A DNA stretch of 11,094 bases from an uncultured Bacteroidales bacterium (lineage in GTDB: Bacteria > Bacteroidota > Bacteroidia > Bacteroidales > UBA932). Below are positions 1-6,281 of the stretch, piece by piece. Location of the stretch: positions 34,095 through 45,188 of the forward strand of contig CAJUEK010000016.1 in NCBI GenBank assembly GCA_910585445.1, given 5' to 3'. The stretch's first letter is position 1; each line of letters opens with the position of its first letter. A program made the position numbers and the translations under genes. The notes under the pieces were generated by a model. The model was not told the origin of the DNA. It did no database searches and saw only the letters and a program-made list of their open reading frames with translations.

Positions 1-29
1 TTTTTGTTTGCAAAAACTTATGGATTATA

Positions 30-60
30 TTTCCTGTTCACGAAAAAAGTTATACATTTG
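30..60 (+). promoter_or_regulatory. Bacteroidota-type promoter for korA
   Basis: A perfect -7 box TACATTTG (53-60, consensus TAnnTTTG) is preceded by TTTC at 30-33, three of four bases of the -33 TTTG box, with a 19-bp spacer. Transcription would begin near position 66, leaving a leader of about 40 nt before the korA ATG. The 29 bases to the left show no recognisable gene end. Confidence 0.6.
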
Positions 61-105
61 TATCAAAATATGAACTTTTGATTTAAATCTATTATCTTTT
101 TAGTG

Positions 106-1938
106 ATGCAACATAAGGTTATTGATACTAAAGATGTTGTCATAAGATTTGCAGGAGATTCGGGAGACGGTATGCAGCTCACCGGGTCTCTTTTTGCAGA
201 TATGTCTGCCATCTTCGGTAACGAACTGTCCACATTCCCGGACTATCCGGCTGAAATCAGGGCACCTCACGGGACTGTATCTGGAGTTTCAGGCTTTCAG
301 GTGCATATCGGAAGCTGCCATATAGCAACTCCAGGTGACTTCTGCGATCTTCTCATCGCAATGAACCCGGCCGCTCTAAAGGCTAATGCTAAATGGCTCA
401 AGAGGACTGCCATGGTCCTCATAGATTCCGACACTTTTGATGAGGAAGGTCTCAGGAGGGCCGGCTTGAAGAGCGACCCGATAGGTGAACTGTACATAGA
501 GGACAGGACAATCATAATAGCTCCTATCACTACCTTGACGGAAGAGAGCCTCAAGGACAGCGGCCTGGACATGAAGACCGTTCACAAGTGCAAGAATATG
601 TTTACCCTCGGCATGGCATGCTATATCTATAACCGGCCGATGGAATATGTGTTTAATTATCTTGAGCGCAAATTCGGAAAGAAACATCCGGAACTGATAG
701 AGCCGAACAAGAAAGTATTGAGGGACGGGCACAATTATGCCGCCAATATTCAGGCGATACCGAACACATATAATGTGGAGCCTGCACACCAGCCGAAAGG
801 CCTTTACCGCAACATAACCGGCAATCAAGCTGCTGCATGGGGACTTCTTGCGGCTTCCGAGAAATCTGGTCTTCCTCTTTTCTGCGGTTCATATCCGATA
901 ACTCCGGCAACAGGAATACTCGAAGAGCTTGCATTGCACAAGAGCCTCGGGGCCAAGACGCTTCAGGCTGAGGATGAGATTGCCGGAATCTGTACGGCCA
1001 TAGGGGCCGCCTTTGCCGGAAGCCTTGCAGTGACTACGACTTCCGGTCCGGGACTTTCTCTCAAGTCAGAGGCATTGGGGCTTGCTGTCATGACTGAGCT
1101 GCCTCTGGTGGTAATTGACGTGCAGCGCGCCGGCCCTTCTACCGGAATCCCGACAAAAACAGAGCAGACTGACCTTAACCAGGCCCTCTATGGCAGAAAC
1201 GGTGAATGTCCGATGGTTGTAATGGCTGCTCATTCGCCTGCAGGGTGCTTTGACGCCGCCTTCAATGCTGCCAAGATTGCACTTGAGCACATGACACCGG
1301 TGCTGCTTCTCTCAGAGGGATTCCTCGGAAACGGGTCCGAGCCGTGGCTGATACCTTCCATGAAGGATTACCCTAAGATTGTTCCGCTGTTTGTGCAGCC
1401 GAACACGGAGTACAAGCCTTTCGAAAGGGACCCTGAAACATATGTGCGCAAATGGGCCGTGCCTGGCATGGCAGGATGTGAGCATCGTGTCGGGGGACTT
1501 GAGAAAAATCATGACGGAGTCCTTTCGTCAGACCCTCAGAACCATGCTGTCATGGTTGCCGAGCGTGAGAAGAAAATCCAGAAGATAGCGGATTTCATAC
1601 CGGAGCTTGAGGTCAACGGCTCTGACGCCGGAAAACTTCTTGTGGTAGGCTGGGGAGGCACTTACGGTCACCTTCTTTCTGCCGTTCAGGAGGTTCGTGA
1701 TGCCGGGAAGGCAGTCAGCTTTGCGCACTTTGACTATATAATGCCTCTGCCACGTAATACGGAGGAAGTCTTCACCAGGTTCGAGAGGATACTGGTATGC
1801 GAACTGAACTCAGGACATTTCGTGAATTGGCTCCGTGCCAAATTCCCTCAGTTCCAATACAGGCAGTTCAATAAAGTGCAGGGCCAGCCTTTCCTTGTCC
1901 AGGAGGTCGTGGCTGCTATAAACGGGAATATGGAATAA
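106..1938 (+). CDS. korA: 2-oxoacid (2-oxoglutarate):ferredoxin oxidoreductase, fused gamma-alpha subunit
   Basis: This is the large subunit of a two-subunit 2-oxoacid:ferredoxin oxidoreductase, which interconverts a 2-oxoacid plus CoA with acyl-CoA, CO2 and reduced ferredoxin in the cytoplasm. The 610-aa length fits the gamma-alpha fusion form. The gamma domain occupies about residues 10-195 and opens with GDSGDGMQ (17-24). The alpha pyrimidine-binding domain runs from about 232 to 450, with YPITP (263-267), TTTSGPGL (310-317), the substrate/CoA-loop signature RAGPSTGIPTKTEQTDL (341-357) and GRNGECP (363-369). A C-terminal domain follows with the GWGGTYG turn. I chose ATG at 106 over the in-frame GTG at 103, which adds one residue. 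It lies 15 nt upstream of korB. 2-oxoglutarate is the preferred substrate by family resemblance and by the adjacent glutamate dehydrogenase, but another 2-oxoacid cannot be excluded from sequence alone. Confidence 0.93.
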   Translation: MQHKVIDTKDVVIRFAGDSGDGMQLTGSLFADMSAIFGNELSTFPDYPAEIRAPHGTVSGVSGFQVHIGSCHIATPGDFCDLLIAMNPAALKANAKWLKRTAMVLIDSDTFDEEGLRRAGLKSDPIGELYIEDRTIIIAPITTLTEESLKDSGLDMKTVHKCKNMFTLGMACYIYNRPMEYVFNYLERKFGKKHPELIEPNKKVLRDGHNYAANIQAIPNTYNVEPAHQPKGLYRNITGNQAAAWGLLAASEKSGLPLFCGSYPITPATGILEELALHKSLGAKTLQAEDEIAGICTAIGAAFAGSLAVTTTSGPGLSLKSEALGLAVMTELPLVVIDVQRAGPSTGIPTKTEQTDLNQALYGRNGECPMVVMAAHSPAGCFDAAFNAAKIALEHMTPVLLLSEGFLGNGSEPWLIPSMKDYPKIVPLFVQPNTEYKPFERDPETYVRKWAVPGMAGCEHRVGGLEKNHDGVLSSDPQNHAVMVAEREKKIQKIADFIPELEVNGSDAGKLLVVGWGGTYGHLLSAVQEVRDAGKAVSFAHFDYIMPLPRNTEEVFTRFERILVCELNSGHFVNWLRAKFPQFQYRQFNKVQGQPFLVQEVVAAINGNME

Positions 1939-1953
1939 TATAAAAGGACAGTT

Positions 1954-2973
1954 ATGCCAAGATATACATTCAAGGAATTCAAGAGTGACCAGGAAGTGAG
2001 ATGGTGCCCGGGATGCGGTGACCACGGTGTGCTTGCGGCTTTGCAGCGTGCCCTTCCTGATGTGACGGAAGCTTTGGGCTACAGCAAGGAGAGATACGTG
2101 GTCGTATCTGGAATCGGATGCTCCTCCAGGCTTCCTTATTATATGAATACTTATGGCTTTCACAGCATACACGGACGTGCCACAGCCATATCCACTGGTA
2201 TAAAGGTGGCCAATCCGGACCTGACGGTATGGCAGGCATGCGGTGACGGTGACGCTCTTGCCATCGGAGGCAACCATTTCATCCACGCCATCAGAAGGAA
2301 CGTTGACATGAACCTGGTCCTCTTCAACAACCAGATATATGGACTGACGAAAGGCCAATATTCTCCGACCTCAAAGTTCGGCGCCGTAACCAAGACTTCA
2401 CCTTATGGTACTGTGGAGCATCCGTTCAATCCGGGCAGCCTTGTCTTGGGTGCCAAGGGAACATTCTTTGCCCGCAGCCTTGACTCTGAGCTAAAGCTTT
2501 CTTCTGAAATCATGGTGGCGGCTGCAAAGCATGACGGCTGCTCTGTCATGGAGATGCTCACAAACTGTGTCATTTTCAATGACGGTGCCCATAAGCTGAT
2601 TTCAGACAGGGAGTTCCGTGCGGACAGGACAATCGTACTGCGTCATGGCGAGAAGATGATATTCGGTAAGAACAGGGACAAGGGCCTCGTGCTTGACGGT
2701 CTTGGCCTCAGGGTCGTAACGATAGGGGAGAACGGAGTCACCGAGGATGACCTTTTGGTGCATGACGCCCATTCTGAGAATGTCGGCATCCATATGATGC
2801 TCGCGGACATGAAGTATCCTGATTTTCCGGTAGCCCTCGGAATCATACGTGACGTAAGTCTCCCGACATATGACGACGGTGTACGTGACCAGGTGAATGA
2901 GCAGAAGGGGAAGTCCAGGATAAAATGCGTGGATGACCTTTTGCGCAGCGGGGCGACATGGGAAGTGAAATGA
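1954..2973 (+). CDS. korB: 2-oxoacid (2-oxoglutarate):ferredoxin oxidoreductase, beta subunit
   Basis: This is the thiamine-diphosphate and iron-sulfur subunit that partners the preceding chain. At 339 aa it is the usual size. WCPGCGDHG near the N-terminus supplies C18 and C21; with C56 (GIGCSSR) and C205 (LTNCVIF) these match the four-cysteine [4Fe-4S] pattern of two-subunit enzymes. The ThDP/Mg2+ motif starts at GDGD (97-100) and ends in NNQIYGLTKGQ (125-135). No extra ferredoxin (delta) domain is fused, so electrons should pass to a separate ferredoxin. The ATG follows an AAAGGA stretch (1943-1948) at 5-nt spacing and sits 15 nt after the korA stop, so the pair is almost certainly cotranscribed and translated together. 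Confidence 0.93.
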   Translation: MPRYTFKEFKSDQEVRWCPGCGDHGVLAALQRALPDVTEALGYSKERYVVVSGIGCSSRLPYYMNTYGFHSIHGRATAISTGIKVANPDLTVWQACGDGDALAIGGNHFIHAIRRNVDMNLVLFNNQIYGLTKGQYSPTSKFGAVTKTSPYGTVEHPFNPGSLVLGAKGTFFARSLDSELKLSSEIMVAAAKHDGCSVMEMLTNCVIFNDGAHKLISDREFRADRTIVLRHGEKMIFGKNRDKGLVLDGLGLRVVTIGENGVTEDDLLVHDAHSENVGIHMMLADMKYPDFPVALGIIRDVSLPTYDDGVRDQVNEQKGKSRIKCVDDLLRSGATWEVK

Positions 2974-3012
2974 TTTTCAAACATACATTGAACATAATTT
3001 ATAGCACAAGCA

Positions 3013-4353
3013 ATGAAAACAAATGAATTGATGGCCAAGCTTCAGGCCAAGTACCCTTACGAGAAGGAATATCTCCAGGCTGTACATGAAGTTTTGGAGT
3101 CCATAGAGGACGTATATAACCAGCATCCGGAATTTGAGGACGCCAAGATTGTTGAGCGTATCGTTGAGCCGGAGCGCATACTCACTTTCAAGGTGACATG
3201 GATTGACGACAATGGGGAGGTGCAGACAAACACCGGCTATCGTGTCCAGTTCAATTCCGCCATCGGACCTTACAAGGGAGGTCTGCGTTTCCATCCTTCG
3301 GTGAATCCTTCGATACTGAAATTCCTCGGTTTCGAGCAGACATTCAAGAATGCACTCACTACACTTCCTATGGGAGGCGGCAAGGGCGGTTCCGATTTCA
3401 ATCCAAAGGGCAAGTCAGACGCTGAAATCATGCGCTTCTGCCAGGCCTTCATGTTGGAGCTTTGGCGTGTAATCGGTCCAGACCAGGACGTCCCTGCGGG
3501 TGACATCGGAGTCGGAGGCCGTGAGATAGGCTTCCTTGACGGAATGTACCGTAAGCTCGCCCAGCAGTACAATACAGGTGTGCTTACCGGCAAGGGCATG
3601 ACATGGGGAGGCTCAATTCTCCGTCCTGAGGCGACCGGATTCGGAGCTGTTTATTTCGTGCAGCACATGCTGAAGATGCAGGGCAAGGAAATCGCAGGCA
3701 AGACTGTCGCGCTTTCAGGTTTCGGAAACGTCGCATGGGGAGCGGCCACAAAGGCTACCCAGCTTGGTGCCAAGGTTGTTGCAATCTCAGGCCCTGACGG
3801 AGCCATCTATGATCCGGAAGGAATGAATGACGAGAAAATAGCATATATGCTTGAACTTCGTGCATCAAACAACGATGTCGTGGCTCCGTTTGCCCAGAAA
3901 TTCCCGTCTGCTACATTCTATCCGGGCAAGAAGGCCTGGAGCGTAAAGTGTGACATAGCCATGCCTTGTGCATTCCAGAATGAGCTGACAGGTGCGGATG
4001 CGGAGGAACTTCTTGCCAACGGAACCTGGCTTTGTGCGGAAGTCTCAAATATGGGCTGTACTCCGGAGGCGATAGCCGCATTCCAGAAAGCGGGCATCAT
4101 GTTCGCCCCGGGAAAGGCCGTAAATGCCGGAGGTGTCGCTACTTCAGGTCTTGAGATGACCCAGAACGCTATGCACATAAGCTGGAGCGCCGGGGAGGTT
4201 GACCAGAAACTGCACCAGATAATGTCGAACATACATGAGGCCTGCGTAAAATATGGCACGCAGCCTGACGGTTACATCAATTATGTAAAGGGAGCGAACA
4301 TAGCAGGCTTTATGAAAGTTGCGCATGCGATGCTTGAGCAGGGCATAATCTGA
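3013..4353 (+). CDS. gdhA: Glutamate dehydrogenase, hexameric (small) type
   Basis: It catalyses reversible oxidative deamination of glutamate to 2-oxoglutarate and ammonium in the cytoplasm. The 446-aa length is standard for the hexameric family. Substrate-site motifs are GPYKGGLRFHP (85-95, with K88), GGGKGGSDFNPKG (121-133, catalytic-region K124) and PAGDIGVGGREIG (161-173, catalytic D164). The dinucleotide fold has GFGNVAWGA (236-244), followed by SGPDG (259-263). F237, P261 and D262 sit at positions that mark NAD preference in the Clostridium symbiosum enzyme (F238, P262, D263), so NADH or dual use is more likely than strict NADP use. It begins 39 nt after korB with no strong promoter box between (TACATTGA is only a partial match), so readthrough from korAB is likely. 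Its product is the presumed korAB substrate. Confidence 0.96.
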   Translation: MKTNELMAKLQAKYPYEKEYLQAVHEVLESIEDVYNQHPEFEDAKIVERIVEPERILTFKVTWIDDNGEVQTNTGYRVQFNSAIGPYKGGLRFHPSVNPSILKFLGFEQTFKNALTTLPMGGGKGGSDFNPKGKSDAEIMRFCQAFMLELWRVIGPDQDVPAGDIGVGGREIGFLDGMYRKLAQQYNTGVLTGKGMTWGGSILRPEATGFGAVYFVQHMLKMQGKEIAGKTVALSGFGNVAWGAATKATQLGAKVVAISGPDGAIYDPEGMNDEKIAYMLELRASNNDVVAPFAQKFPSATFYPGKKAWSVKCDIAMPCAFQNELTGADAEELLANGTWLCAEVSNMGCTPEAIAAFQKAGIMFAPGKAVNAGGVATSGLEMTQNAMHISWSAGEVDQKLHQIMSNIHEACVKYGTQPDGYINYVKGANIAGFMKVAHAMLEQGII

Positions 4354-4392
4354 TAGAATCTGCTTTGTGCATCTGCATATTGCGGAGTATAT

Positions 4393-4420
4393 GGGGCTGG
4401 GCCAATTTGGTTCCGGCCCC
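4393..4420 (+). terminator. GC-rich hairpin after gdhA
   Basis: GGGGCTGG (4393-4400) pairs with CCGGCCCC (4413-4420), giving eight pairs including one G-U. A second small CCA/TGG pairing is possible inside the loop. It lies 39 nt after the gdhA stop and before the next promoter, as a terminator should. The downstream TGTTGCATTT is not a clean T-run, so intrinsic termination may be weak. Confidence 0.55.
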
Positions 4421-4444
4421 TGTTGCATTTAGAGTGCAAGATGA

Positions 4445-4474
4445 TTGTTTTTAATCAAATAAAGACTATCTTTG
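4445..4474 (+). promoter_or_regulatory. Promoter for the DASS transporter gene
   Basis: A perfect -7 box TATCTTTG (4467-4474) has a TTG -33 core at 4445-4447, with exactly 19 bp between them. The predicted start near 4481 gives a leader of about 50 nt to ATG 4533. It also argues against the in-frame TTG at 4482 as start codon, since that codon would lie at the very 5' end of the message. Confidence 0.75.
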
Positions 4475-4532
4475 CGCCCGCTTGGCCGATAGCGGCTATA
4501 GATGGAATCTATTAACAACTAACATAAACTTT

Positions 4533-5957
4533 ATGGCAGACAAGAAATTTTCACTCAAGTACTGCGTACTTCTTCCGGTAATCATTGCCGTTACGCTGTT
4601 CTTGTGGCTTGTGCCGGTTGACTTTTTCGGCATTGAGGCCCTCACGGTCGTGCAGCAGAGAATGATCGCCATTTTCGCATTTGCGGCCCTCATGTGGATG
4701 TTTGAGATTATCCCGGCATGGACTACATCGGTGGTGGTAATCGTTTTCATGCTTCTGACGATATCCGACAAAGGTTTCGGATTCTTTGTCAACAATGTGA
4801 GCGATGCCAGTGCTTTTGTCGATTACAAAGCTATCATGGGAGCGTTCGCCAATCCTATCATCATGCTCTTCCTCGGAGGATTCGTACTTGCCATTGCGGC
4901 AACCAAGGTCGGTCTTGATGTGCAGCTTGCGAAAGTTCTTCTCAAGCCTTTCGGCACGAACCCTAAGACTGTGCTCCTCGGTATCCTTTGCGTGGTTGCC
5001 GTCTTCTCAATGTTCATGAGCAACACCGCCACTGCAGCCATGATGCTGGCTTTCCTTACACCAGTCCTCAAGTCGCTTCCTGCAGACGGAAAGGGACGTA
5101 TCGGACTTGCTCTGGCAATTCCTGTCGCTGCAAATATCGGCGGTATCGGAACCCCTATCGGAACTCCTCCGAATGCCATTGCCCTCGGATATCTCAATGA
5201 CATGGGCATGGGTGTGTCATTCGTAGAATGGATGATACGCATGGTTCCTTATGTAATCGTGATGATTTTCGTGGCATGGGCTCTCCTGCTTGTGCTTTTC
5301 CCTTTCAAGGCAAAGAAAATTGAGCTTAAGATTGAAGGCGGCGCCAAGAAAGGATATCAGACTTACGTGGTATATGTCACTTTTGCTGTCACTATCCTCC
5401 TGTGGGTTACTGAGTCGCTTACAGGTCTCAACTCCAATATTGTAGCCCTGATTCCTTTCGCAGTGTTCGCTGCAACCGGAGTAATCGGCAAGAAGGATCT
5501 TTCAGAGATTGAGTGGTCAGTGCTTTGGATGGTTGCAGGCGGACTCGCCCTTGGTGTCGGCCTTATGAAGACAGGCCTTGCTAATACACTTGTTACAGCC
5601 ATCCCATTTGCGCAGATGTCACCTTTCATCGTGATGGTGGCTACAGGAATCATCGGATATGCTATATCCAACTTCCTCTCGCATTCTTCGGCTGCAAACC
5701 TTCTTTGCCCTATCATTGCTGTCATCGGAGGTGCCATGGCAACTGAGCTTGAGCCTTTCGGAGGCGTGCAGGCACTGCTTATCGGACTTGCGTTCTCTAC
5801 TTCAGTCGCAATGCTTCTTCCGATATCGACTCCTCCGAACGCAATCGCAAGTTCTACAGGTCTTGTTGAGACTAAGGACATGCTTAAGGTCGGTGTTGTC
5901 ATGGGAGTAGTGGGACTTGTTCTCGGATATGCGCTCCTTATGATCGTAGGATTCTGA
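4533..5957 (+). CDS. DASS/SLC13-family sodium:dicarboxylate transporter
   Basis: This 474-aa inner-membrane protein belongs to the divalent anion:sodium symporter family (VcINDY, SLC13), which carries succinate, fumarate, malate or similar anions, usually with Na+. It is hydrophobic throughout, from a first membrane segment at about residues 10-30 to the C-terminal one. The internal duplication is visible. The first half has SNT (163-165, in MSNTATAAMM) and GTPPNA (from T211); the second has TPPNA from T433, but where a second SNT is expected it has SHS (383-385, in NFLSHSSAANL). ATG 4533 was chosen because the promoter starts transcription near 4481 and residues from TTG 4482 onward are not transporter-like. 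The porin downstream suggests a paired envelope route, and succinate is a sensible substrate next to korAB, but substrate and direction are inferred. Confidence 0.9.
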   Translation: MADKKFSLKYCVLLPVIIAVTLFLWLVPVDFFGIEALTVVQQRMIAIFAFAALMWMFEIIPAWTTSVVVIVFMLLTISDKGFGFFVNNVSDASAFVDYKAIMGAFANPIIMLFLGGFVLAIAATKVGLDVQLAKVLLKPFGTNPKTVLLGILCVVAVFSMFMSNTATAAMMLAFLTPVLKSLPADGKGRIGLALAIPVAANIGGIGTPIGTPPNAIALGYLNDMGMGVSFVEWMIRMVPYVIVMIFVAWALLLVLFPFKAKKIELKIEGGAKKGYQTYVVYVTFAVTILLWVTESLTGLNSNIVALIPFAVFAATGVIGKKDLSEIEWSVLWMVAGGLALGVGLMKTGLANTLVTAIPFAQMSPFIVMVATGIIGYAISNFLSHSSAANLLCPIIAVIGGAMATELEPFGGVQALLIGLAFSTSVAMLLPISTPPNAIASSTGLVETKDMLKVGVVMGVVGLVLGYALLMIVGF

Positions 5958-5973
5958 TAGGAGAGCCTATCGG
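5954..5973 (+). other. Hairpin spanning the transporter stop codon
   Basis: CTGATAGG (5954-5961) pairs with CCTATCGG (5966-5973) around an AGAG loop, eight pairs with one T-G wobble. The TGA stop (5955-5957) lies inside the left arm. No T-run follows, so it is more likely an mRNA 3' end or stability structure, or a poor terminator, than a strong intrinsic terminator. Confidence 0.5.
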
Positions 5974-6003
5974 TCTGACACTTTCAGAAAGGAGATTGCA
6001 AAC

Positions 6004-6035
6004 TTTGTTTCTGCTCTCGACTTTGACTATATTTG
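6004..6035 (+). promoter_or_regulatory. Promoter-like unit 1 of the repeat array
   Basis: TTTG (6004-6007) and TATATTTG (6028-6035) are separated by 20 bp, close to the usual Bacteroidota spacing. If active it would transcribe the remainder of the array as a leader of about 240 nt ahead of the porin. Confidence 0.45.
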
Positions 6036-6066
6036 AGCTGACGCTCATATATACGCTTTGGCTTCG

Positions 6067-6097
6067 GCAAAACTTACAAGTAAACTTGACGTTTTGC
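6067..6097. repeat. Nested inverted repeat between repeat units 1 and 2
   Basis: GCAAAAC (6067-6073) is the reverse complement of GTTTTGC (6091-6097). Inside it CAAGT (6077-6081) pairs with ACTTG (6084-6088) around AA, with only small internal bulges. It could fold as RNA or act as a two-fold symmetric protein site. It sits just upstream of the second TATATTTG box, covering its expected -33 region. Confidence 0.6.
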
Positions 6098-6167
6098 TCT
6101 CAGCTTTTAGCTATATTTGAGCTGTCGCTCACATATACGTTTGGGTCTCGGCATAATCAAAGCAAAC

Positions 6168-6199
6168 TTTGCTTCTGCTCTCGACTTTGAGTATATTTG
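6168..6199 (+). promoter_or_regulatory. Promoter-like unit 3, the likeliest porin promoter
   Basis: TTTG (6168-6171) and TATATTTG (6192-6199) are separated by 20 bp. This is the unit closest to the porin start at 6282; transcription from about 6206 would leave a leader of about 75 nt containing most of the 6201-6230 palindrome. Confidence 0.6.
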
Positions 6200-6200
6200 C

Positions 6201-6230
6201 ACGGCGATTGGACAAGCGTCCGGTCGCCGT
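6201..6230 (+). other. Leader hairpin upstream of the porin
   Basis: ACGGCGA (6201-6207) pairs perfectly with TCGCCGT (6224-6230), and inside it GGAC (6210-6213) pairs with GTCC (6218-6221) around AAGC, separated by a TT/GG internal loop. A five-T run follows at 6235-6239. RNA arriving from units 1 or 2 would carry the whole stem plus T-run, resembling an intrinsic terminator. RNA started by unit 3 would lack part of the left arm. Confidence 0.6.
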
Positions 6231-6281
6231 CTGCTTTTTGAAAAGTTCGATCGTAACTGTTAAGTGTAAATATAATTGAAA

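Larger units (their letters stand above)
5998..6199 (+). repeat. Three imperfect tandem repeats of about 80 bp, each carrying a TATATTTG box
   Basis: The 324-bp gap between transporter and porin is mostly a repeat array. TATATTTG occurs at 6028-6035, 6112-6119 and 6192-6199, spaced 84 and 80 bp. The 38-base stretch at 5998-6035 matches 6162-6199 with only two differences; the middle copy (6080-6119) is more diverged but keeps TGCTCTC upstream of the box. After the first two boxes comes GAGC-TGNC-GCTC (6035-6046, 6119-6130), then an ATATACG run and a CGGCA segment. The third copy breaks off into a different hairpin. Each block is headed by a short palindrome such as AAGCAAACTTTGCTT (6161-6175). 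The array could be a serial promoter or an extragenic repeat family; both readings fit. Confidence 0.85.

Noticed and set aside
1810..2358. 182-codon reverse-strand reading frame
   Set aside because: It lies opposite korA and korB, which are unambiguous, and its translation has no family features. Long antisense frames are expected opposite codon-biased genes.
4482..4532. TTG start adding 17 residues to the transporter
   Set aside because: It coincides with the predicted transcription start from the 4445-4474 promoter and the added residues are not typical of the family.
5996..6190. A 64-codon + strand reading frame across the repeat array
   Set aside because: Its start is not ATG, its sequence is dictated by the promoter-bearing repeats, and unit 3 begins within it. 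It is a by-product of the repeat, not a gene.
5998..6199. CRISPR array
   Set aside because: The units are diverged, run directly into each other without variable spacers of uniform length, and no cas genes are present.
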